Assembly (NCBI GenBank): GCA_965248855.1
Contig: CBDFKQ010000023.1
Coordinates: 1-11,798 of the forward strand
Source: CBDFKQ01 sp965248855
Lineage (GTDB): Bacteria > Bacteroidota > Bacteroidia > Cytophagales > 172606-1
DNA length: 11,798 bases
Reading direction: 5' to 3'
The notes under the pieces were generated by a model that made no database searches, was not told where the DNA came from, and saw only the letters and a list, made by a program, of their open reading frames with translations. How positions within the stretch are numbered: the first letter of the stretch is position 1; each line of letters starts with the position of its first letter. Position numbers and translations under genes: made by a program. Of this stretch, positions 1 through 5,089 are shown piece by piece.

Positions 1-731
1 CTTATGCTCCTTACTTTTCGCAATTCAAGTTCAAGAATTTTTAAAGTAGTTGTATTTAATCTTTTAATTTCCTGATTTGTTAAACCTAAGCTTTTTATCA
101 ATTCAATATTGCGTAAACTTTCGGTAGTAGCGCCTGCTAAAACGTTGGTTTCTTTAACAATGTTCTTTTGAATTGTTTTAATTCTTTTACTCAAATAATT
201 AGTTAAAACGCCTAAAATAACTGAGGCAGAAAAATAAATATATACCAGATCGCCATATACATTTACTGTGTAAACGATAACTACAACAATACCAACCAAT
301 GTTGAAAATATTATATTTATAAAGGCGGTTATAAATTTTTCGGAATCTATTCTTACTTTTTGAAGTATGTTTAAAGTTTCTCCACTTCTTTGGTCTTCAA
401 ATTGATGAAAAGGTAATCTTAAAGAATGTTGAAGGCCATCTGTATATACTTTCGCTCCCATTTTTTGAATGATGAGGTTAACCACATAATCCTGAAATGC
501 TTTTGCTATTCGGCTTACCATTGCAACTCCGATAGCTGCGCCAATTAAAAGTAATACTCCATGTAAAAATTCTTCTTCTGCATGAGCATGCGCTTTTGAG
601 GCAAACCTATCTATTAATTTACCAAAAATAAACGGATCTAAAAGTGAAAAAACCTGATTGATGGTGGCGAGTAAAAGCGCAATGGCAATAAGTGCTTTGT
701 AATTTTTAAGGTAGCTAACTAGAATTTTCAT
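1..731 (-). CDS. ABC exporter (type I, fused TMD-NBD type), N-terminal transmembrane part, cut by window edge
   Basis: The frame opens with ATG at 729-731 on the minus strand and stays open to the left edge, giving about 243 residues. The protein starts MKILVSYLKNYKALIAIALL and contains alternating long hydrophobic segments: around residues 12-35, 56-75, 142-162 and 165-182. Between them are the cytoplasmic-loop signatures of ABC_membrane domains, such as LRLPFHQFEDQRSGETLNIL (a DxRxSGE-type coupling region) and ETNVLAGATTESLRNIELIK. This is the transmembrane half of an exporter of the MsbA/lipid-or-drug class. The ATPase half with Walker A, signature and Walker B motifs would lie left of position 1 and is not seen, so the fused architecture is inferred. 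The first extracytoplasmic loop holds a short His-rich stretch (KAHAHAEEE, residues 47-54). The substrate cannot be predicted. It is transcribed divergently from the oxidoreductase at 956. Confidence 0.85.
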   Translation of the reverse strand, partial: MKILVSYLKNYKALIAIALLLATINQVFSLLDPFIFGKLIDRFASKAHAHAEEEFLHGVLLLIGAAIGVAMVSRIAKAFQDYVVNLIIQKMGAKVYTDGLQHSLRLPFHQFEDQRSGETLNILQKVRIDSEKFITAFINIIFSTLVGIVVVIVYTVNVYGDLVYIYFSASVILGVLTNYLSKRIKTIQKNIVKETNVLAGATTESLRNIELIKSLGLTNQEIKRLNTTTLKILELELRKVRSI

Positions 732-808
732 TTTACAAATTAGTGGAAAACTAAAAGGCTAACCAAATCAATCGGTTTAAAATTCAATTATAAAATATTA
801 ATATATCT

Positions 809-825
809 ATATTGATAAATTGATA
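809..825 (+). repeat. 17-bp arm of an inverted repeat flanking the oxidoreductase gene (left copy)
   Basis: ATATTGATAAATTGATA here is the exact reverse complement of 2340-2356 downstream of the same gene. The sequence is AT-rich, so chance similarity or shared regulatory/terminator composition is possible. No transposase or target-site duplication was seen. Confidence 0.5.
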
Positions 826-874
826 TTTGAAAATAGAATTTAATTTATTCTTCAAATGTCATATTTTTGATATC

Positions 875-882
875 TAATTTTG
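875..882 (+). promoter_or_regulatory. Candidate -7 box for the oxidoreductase gene
   Basis: TAATTTTG is a full match to the Bacteroidota -7 consensus TAnnTTTG. It would give a leader of roughly 70 nt to the ATG at 956. No TTG -33 element is visible at the usual spacing, and the region is very AT-rich, so this is tentative. Confidence 0.35.
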
Positions 883-955
883 TGAATCCATTTAAATTAT
901 TAAAATAAGTATTGGTATAATTCTTTTTATTCTGAAAAGAAAAAAACCTTTATTT

Positions 956-2315
956 ATGCAAAATCTAAGTGAATCTGAATCTTTATTAGCTAATCTTGAA
1001 ACAATTTCTGAAAAACCTTATTCAAGAAGAAATTTCTTTTCGCATGCGGGAAGAAGTTTGGTTGCTGCGAGCATTGCCGGTAGTGCTTTTTCTTGTAAAA
1101 CGGCACAAAATTCTGCCATACAAAATTCAGGAAATAATATAAATACAAACCCTAAAGCGGTTGTTGATGGAAATGGAATAAAATTATCTCCTTTAGATGC
1201 TCAGTCCGAAAGAAAAAAAGATCCCGTACCCAATCCATTGCCACCTGACAAACGGATTGGATATGCAATTGTTGGTTTAGGTCATTTGTCATTAAATCAA
1301 ATTATTCCTGCTTTTGGTCAATGTAAAAAATCAAAACTTGTTGCCTTAGTAAGTGGTGATGCGCAAAAAGCAGCAAAAGTAGCTGAACAATATGGGTTGG
1401 ATAAAAAAATATTTACAATTATGAGAATTACGACAAGTTGATTGAAAACCAAGAAGTACAAGTTATATATATTGTTTTACCAAACGGAATGCATGCTGAA
1501 TATACAATTAGAGGTGCCAAGGCAAGGAAACACATTTTGTGTGAAAAACCAATGGCAAACTCTTCCAAGGAATGCATGGATATGATTTCAGCTTGTAAAC
1601 AAGCCGAAAAAAAATTAATGATTGCTTATAGAATTCAATACGAACCATTCAATAAAGAAATTAAAAAAATGGCGCGTGAAAAAAAATACGGTACAATAAA
1701 ATTAATAGAGGCAACAAATGGACAAAATATCGGTGACCCAAACCAATGGAGATTAATAAAAAACTTGCCGGTGGTGGTGCTTTACCTGATGTAGGAATTT
1801 ATTGCTTAAACACCATTCGATACATTACAGGTGAAGAACCAAATGAAGTTTTTGCAACAGAATATTCAACCCCAAACGATCCCAGATTTAAAGAAGTAGA
1901 AGAAAGTGTTTCATTTCAACTTCGTTTCCCAAGCGGAATTATAGCCAATTGCTTAACGGGGTATGGTTTTCATGAACAAAGAAGATATAGAATTTTTGCA
2001 GAGAAAGGTGCATTTGGTTTAGATCCTGCTTTCCCTTATGAAGGGCTTGAAATGCAAATAAGTCATGCAGATGAAAAAAAAGAATTGTTTGCTACACCAA
2101 AAATAAATAATAAAAATCATTTTGCTTTAGAGATTGATCACATGTCGGAATGTGTATTAGAAAATAAAACACCCTACACATCCGGTGAAGAAGGTTTGCA
2201 AGATCAAAAGATAATTGAAGCTATTTATCATTCAATACAAACCCGAAAACCGGTAACTCTTGAAACTATTCAAAATGCTGATGCCTTTAGAGGAAGCGAA
2301 CCAAGTGAAGGATAA
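956..2315 (+). pseudogene. Glucose-fructose-oxidoreductase-like Gfo/Idh/MocA dehydrogenase, exported, split by two 1-nt deletions
   Basis: Three consecutive frames, 956 to about 1409, about 1410 to 1757, and about 1758 to 2315, carry successive parts of one protein. Adding one base at each junction gives 1362 nt, a clean 453-residue frame. The first junction is the A7 run at 1403-1409. The second is near TTAAT/A6 at 1753-1763. The N-terminus has a twin-arginine signal (SRRNFF, R24-R25) followed by a hydrophobic stretch and a Pro-rich linker. This resembles Zymomonas GFOR, a periplasmic enzyme with tightly bound NADP. Visible motifs are the Rossmann GYAIVGLGH (102-110), LVSGDAQKAAK, the catalytic-type CEKP (K198), AGGGALPDVGIY (D279, Y283), and the C-terminal EEGLQDQKIIEAIY, which matches GFOR EEGMQDVRLIQAIY. 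Cys47 might be a lipidation site, but AFSC is a poor lipobox. The reaction is probably oxidation of a sugar, with an unknown partner substrate. The frameshifts may be sequencing errors, true decay, or A-tract slippage. The family call is strong; whether it is functional is unknown. Confidence 0.85.
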
Positions 2316-2339
2316 ATTATAAAACAATATATTTAAGAT

Positions 2340-2356
2340 TATCAATTTATCAATAT
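2340..2356 (-). repeat. 17-bp arm of an inverted repeat flanking the oxidoreductase gene (right copy)
   Basis: TATCAATTTATCAATAT is the exact reverse complement of 809-825. It overlaps the left arm of the terminator hairpin starting at 2345, which may be its main role. Confidence 0.5.
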
Positions 2357-2394
2357 CGTTATTTTGATATTTAAAATTGATAAATCGTTTTTTT
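2345..2394 (+). terminator. Rho-independent-type terminator of the oxidoreductase gene
   Basis: ATTTATCAAT (2345-2354) pairs with ATTGATAAAT (2376-2385) across a 21-nt loop. The right arm is followed by CG and a run of seven T at 2388-2394, 30 nt beyond the stop at 2315. The stem is AT-rich and therefore weak. An alternative inner pairing of AATATC with GATATT exists. Confidence 0.5.
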
Positions 2395-2448
2395 AATTTA
2401 AAAATTAAGTAACATTTTTCATGTAAGAGTGGGAAGAAAATTAAATCA

Positions 2449-2491
2449 ATAATAAAGATACTAAGCTTGCAAAGCTTAGTATCTTTATTAT
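2449..2491. terminator. Perfect 20-bp hairpin, likely bidirectional terminator
   Basis: Arms 2449-2468 and 2472-2491 are perfectly complementary over 20 bp with a 3-nt loop (GCA). The inner part is CTAAGCTT/AAGCTTAG and the outer part is A/T-rich. It therefore ends in a T-rich tract in either direction. It sits between the convergent oxidoreductase (stop 2315) and nmrA-like gene (stop 2586), where a shared terminator is expected. Confidence 0.75.
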
Positions 2492-2533
2492 CTGAATTAA
2501 TAATTCAATTATTGATAATTTACTTTAATACCT

Positions 2534-2577
2534 AAAAGTAATGAGAGCCGAATAACTTCCACGTCTCTCATACTTTT
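2534..2577 (-). terminator. Second hairpin, candidate terminator of the nmrA-like gene
   Basis: The arm AAAAGTAATGAGAG (2534-2547) pairs with CTCTCATACTTTT (2565-2577), 13 bp with one bulged A, around a 17-nt loop. It begins 8 nt after the stop of the minus-strand gene. In that direction the right-hand arm ends in TTTT. The large loop is unusual for an intrinsic terminator, so an RNA-processing or protein-binding hairpin is also possible. Confidence 0.5.
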
Positions 2578-2585
2578 AAAATATA

Positions 2586-3470
2586 TTAAGAGTTATATAC
2601 TTTCAACCACTCATTCTGAATAAAATTTTCTAAATGAGAGGGTGTGGTGTACTCAGGTGTTCTTTTGAAATCACCTGATAAAATTCCTTCATTGATCGAT
2701 TTACTAAATTTTAAATAACCATTGGCCAAACCTTCTTTTAAACCTGCTTTCAACATTCCTTCTTTAGCCTGTTCGTAAGGGAATTGCATGTAATTTAAGT
2801 TCGTTTTATTAATTGCTTTCCCGATTATAGAAGCTACATCATTAAAACTTAAATCTTCAGCACCGGCCACATACGTATGTGAATGGCCTTCAAAATTTAA
2901 GTTTAACAAATGTTTTGCTCCGACTTCACCAATATCATTGGTATGAACCATAGGAAATTTAATATCACCTTTTACCATTCCGCCAAAAATACCTGCCGCT
3001 TTTAATAAATGAATTTCATTAAATAAATTTGAGAAGAAATAACCTGCCCTCAAATGGAGTACATTTATTTCTTTTAATTCTTTAAATTTGTTTTCCATAT
3101 AATGTAAACCTGCCACCACTCCTGTTTGATCGGAGTGAGCGCCTACACTCGATAATGTAACTACATGTTTTACCGATGAATTTTTTAAAGCATTTACCAA
3201 AGCATCAGCAGATGTGTGTTGATAAGCCGAGAAATCTTCAACAATAAAATTAGGCGGCACCATTGCATAAACAGCTGTGGCGTTTTTAAATGTTTCACTT
3301 AAAAAATCGCTGTCTGTTAAATCACCTATAGCAGCTTTTGCACCTTTTTCGGTAAGTTCTTTTACTTTATCGGCATCTCTGCTTATGATAGTAACATTTT
3401 TTCCGTTTTTTAATAAAATTTCGGCAATTGGTTTCCCAGTATTGCCTGTTGCTCCTGTAATAACGTACAT
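2586..3470 (-). CDS. NmrA-like / atypical SDR family NAD(P)-binding oxidoreductase
   Basis: This 294-residue protein starts MYVITGATGNTGKPIAEILL. The glycine-rich TGATGNTGK motif (5-13) is the Rossmann NAD(P)-binding loop of NmrA/QOR2-type atypical short-chain dehydrogenases. It is followed by TIISRDADKV, where an Arg after the second strand is typical of NADP-binding members, then GDLTDSDFL and VTLSSVGAHSD. The family includes NAD(P)H:quinone oxidoreductases such as E. coli QorB and redox-sensing NmrA proteins that do not catalyse. Which of these applies here cannot be told from sequence alone. There is no signal peptide, so it should be cytoplasmic. It lies 59 nt downstream of the dsbA-like stop. 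That gap contains a copy of the TetR operator, which suggests its own TetR-regulated promoter as well as possible read-through. A quinone/electrophile detoxification role is inferred from this context. Confidence 0.85.
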   Translation of the reverse strand: MYVITGATGNTGKPIAEILLKNGKNVTIISRDADKVKELTEKGAKAAIGDLTDSDFLSETFKNATAVYAMVPPNFIVEDFSAYQHTSADALVNALKNSSVKHVVTLSSVGAHSDQTGVVAGLHYMENKFKELKEINVLHLRAGYFFSNLFNEIHLLKAAGIFGGMVKGDIKFPMVHTNDIGEVGAKHLLNLNFEGHSHTYVAGAEDLSFNDVASIIGKAINKTNLNYMQFPYEQAKEGMLKAGLKEGLANGYLKFSKSINEGILSGDFKRTPEYTTPSHLENFIQNEWLKVYNS

Positions 3471-3507
3471 AAATTTAAATTGGTTATGATTGAAAGAATT
3501 TTAATTA

Positions 3508-3523
3508 CATACCGGTTGGTATA
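3508..3523 (-). promoter_or_regulatory. Predicted TetR operator upstream of the nmrA-like gene
   Basis: CATACCGGTTGGTATA differs at two of 16 positions from the tetR-promoter palindrome read on its other strand (CATACCAGTTGGTATG). It keeps the ATACC-N4-GGTAT dyad exactly. It lies 38 nt before the ATG at 3470 and 6 nt after the dsbA-like stop. No clear TAnnTTTG box follows it, so the promoter itself is not resolved. Confidence 0.7.
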
Positions 3524-3529
3524 AATAAA

Positions 3530-4156
3530 TTATTTTAAAATTTTAATTATATTTTCATCTATTATCTCAAAATTTTGAAAACCTCTCGCTAATACAAAAT
3601 ACTTTTCATCTTTTTTTATAAATGTTGTAGGGAAGCCCGAAATGCCCATTTCGGAAACTAATTTGAATTCTGCATAAGTTTTTGTTTTATACTTTTCCGA
3701 ATTCATTTTTATCAAGAATTCATTTTTATTAAATCCGTATTTTTCAATTAGGGGAAGATATGAATCTATTTTATTTAAATCATAACCATAATAATTAAGG
3801 GCATATTGTAAATCATGTGCAAACAAAATTGAATTTTCCGGTTGATATTCTTTAAAAATCGTCATGGCAATACCCGGTTTCTCCGAACTAAACACAGTGG
3901 AACCTTCTTTAATAACATCTAAAAACCCTTCTCCAAAAGTTACACCCGATAATTCTTCCACTCTTTTATATGCATTTAAAATATAAGGAGCCATTTTCTT
4001 TATTTCCCCAACCCGCTCACCTGTTATCATCCCACCTGATAATACTTCAAAGTTTATTTGTGATCTGTATTGCTCAAAAACTTTTTTTATCACCGGGCTA
4101 AAGCCATAACACCAACCGCATAAAGCATCATAGGCATAGTATATAATAGGTTTCAT
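3530..4156 (-). CDS. DsbA-family thioredoxin-fold protein with CGWC motif, cytoplasmic
   Basis: This 208-residue protein starts MKPIIYYAYDALCGWCYGFS. It carries the redox pair C13/C16 as CGWC after the first strand, an all-helical insert (about 45-150), and the cis-proline loop GISGFPTTF (P176). This is the layout of the DsbA/FrnE-like branch often annotated as DsbA family protein or protein-disulfide isomerase. It lacks a signal peptide, so it should act in the cytoplasm as a thiol-disulfide oxidoreductase or thiol-dependent detoxification enzyme rather than in periplasmic folding. Its ATG overlaps the tetR stop as TAATG, which indicates translational coupling within one transcript. Control by the adjacent TetR protein is likely. 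The HCCA-isomerase/GST-kappa branch of the superfamily is less likely because both cysteines are kept. Confidence 0.85.
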   Translation of the reverse strand: MKPIIYYAYDALCGWCYGFSPVIKKVFEQYRSQINFEVLSGGMITGERVGEIKKMAPYILNAYKRVEELSGVTFGEGFLDVIKEGSTVFSSEKPGIAMTIFKEYQPENSILFAHDLQYALNYYGYDLNKIDSYLPLIEKYGFNKNEFLIKMNSEKYKTKTYAEFKLVSEMGISGFPTTFIKKDEKYFVLARGFQNFEIIDENIIKILK

Positions 4157-4743
4157 TATTTTATTTTTAGTGTTTCCAAATATATAATTAATTGATTTAT
4201 TGAATGGTTAAAAACAGTTTTGCTTTGTAAAGTTTTAGCAATGCCGAAGGATCCTTCAATGGACGATATAATAAAATATGCGGTTTCATGAGGTTCAATG
4301 GATTTAATTACCTGATTCTGATCTTTCCCCGATTGCAAAGCAGCACTGATAAAATAATGCATTTTTGAAATTATTTTATTCAATCTTAATTTAAAACCTT
4401 CTTCAAGGGGAGACATTTCTTGCATGAGATTATTTAAAGGGCAGCCTAAACTAATGTCCGAATCGCTTTGGGAAGATGATATTAATTTTATTATTTCAAC
4501 GATTCCGTCGATGGGGTTTCCTTTAAAATTTTCTAAACCTTGCCAGGTCGAAATAAATTGAGGTGCTATAATCTCTTCTATTATTGCATAACCTAACGAC
4601 AGTTTGTCGGAAAAATAATGATAAAATGCACCTTTAGTAATTCCTAAATCACTAATTACCTTGTCCGTCCGCATTCCTTGAAAACCATTTAAATGCATGG
4701 CATGAAAATTTTTTTCGAGTATTAATTTTCTTGTGTCTTTCAT
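4156..4743 (-). CDS. TetR family transcriptional repressor, NemR-like, autoregulated
   Basis: This 195-residue protein starts MKDTRKLILEKNFHAMHLNG. The DNA-binding domain covers about 1-50, with the recognition-helix signature GITKGAFYHYFSDK (34-47). The C-terminal ligand domain contains SLGCPLNNLMQEMS. C101 is the only cysteine and aligns by eye with redox-active Cys106 of E. coli NemR (ISGCLTVKL). LQSK puts K175 opposite NemR Lys175 (LQAK). The Cys/Lys sulfenamide switch is known for NemR; its presence here is inferred. The ATG at 4743 was chosen over an in-frame upstream start at 4779 because the 12 extra residues would be encoded across the operator and promoter boxes and have no family counterpart. 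It is followed by the dsbA-like gene with a 1-nt overlap. It probably represses its own operon and the nmrA-like gene. Confidence 0.88.
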   Translation of the reverse strand: MKDTRKLILEKNFHAMHLNGFQGMRTDKVISDLGITKGAFYHYFSDKLSLGYAIIEEIIAPQFISTWQGLENFKGNPIDGIVEIIKLISSSQSDSDISLGCPLNNLMQEMSPLEEGFKLRLNKIISKMHYFISAALQSGKDQNQVIKSIEPHETAYFIISSIEGSFGIAKTLQSKTVFNHSINQLIIYLETLKIK

Positions 4744-4747
4744 AAAA

Positions 4748-4779
4748 CAAATATAAAACATACCAACTGGTATGGGCAA
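4748..4779 (-). promoter_or_regulatory. tetR promoter (-33 TTG, 21-nt spacer, -7 TATATTTG)
   Basis: On the minus strand, TTG (4777-4779) is followed after 21 nt by TATATTTG (4748-4755), a full match to the Bacteroidota TAnnTTTG box. The box ends only 4 nt before the ATG, which implies a leaderless or nearly leaderless tetR mRNA if this start is right. Confidence 0.65.
4759..4774. promoter_or_regulatory. Predicted TetR operator in the tetR promoter
   Basis: CATACCAACTGGTATG has perfect 7-bp arms (CATACCA/TGGTATG) around two bases. It lies wholly between the -33 and -7 boxes of the tetR promoter, so a bound dimer would block RNA polymerase. A near-copy occurs at 3508-3523. Confidence 0.8.
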
Positions 4780-5089
4780 GTTTTTTTAATGATTAAAATG
4801 TTTTAATGCAGAAATATTTTTCCGAACAAGGTTTATTTAAAAAATTTAAATTTCCTGAGAATCCTTAAAAAGGTTACACGTGTTATCTATTCACCTTCTA
4901 TATGTATATTAATTATAAGAATTATTTATTCCTTTATTTTATTTATTTTGAAGCATTACCGGGTGAATGTTTTGTGACTTTGTATAATTTATAAAAATAA
5001 ATTTATATAAATTAGTACATTTTACATAAAAAACCCTTATTCTTGTTTATCTAAGGTATTTATGAATTTTTTAAATTTGTTTCTGATTG
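4780..5089. other. Divergent intergenic region between tetR and the GH94-like gene
   Basis: This 310-bp AT-rich region contains no convincing small gene or RNA gene. Visible elements are an 8-bp palindrome ACACGTGT (4876-4883), an imperfect dyad CATTACCGGGTGAATG (4954-4969), and a TTTG/TAAATTTA pair (4979-4982 and 4998-5005) with a short 15-nt spacer. A better -7 match lies at 5072-5079. Either dyad could be an operator for the plus-strand gene, but nothing in the window supports that further. Confidence 0.4.
5072..5079 (+). promoter_or_regulatory. Candidate -7 box for the GH94-like gene
   Basis: TAAATTTG matches TAnnTTTG and ends 10 nt before the ATG at 5090, implying a very short leader. 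The nearest TTG upstream (5043-5045) is 26 nt away, longer than usual. Confidence 0.35.

Noticed and set aside
1082..1096. Lipoprotein signal (Cys47) in the GFOR-like protein
   Set aside because: The residues before Cys (AFS) do not fit a good lipobox, and the twin-arginine motif explains export better.
956..2315. Three separate small genes (161, 118 and 189 residues)
   Set aside because: They carry consecutive, non-overlapping parts of one Gfo/Idh/MocA protein and join into one frame after two 1-nt corrections.
4744..4779. Longer TetR N-terminus beginning at 4779
   Set aside because: The extra codons run through the operator and the -33/-7 promoter boxes and have no counterpart in TetR proteins.
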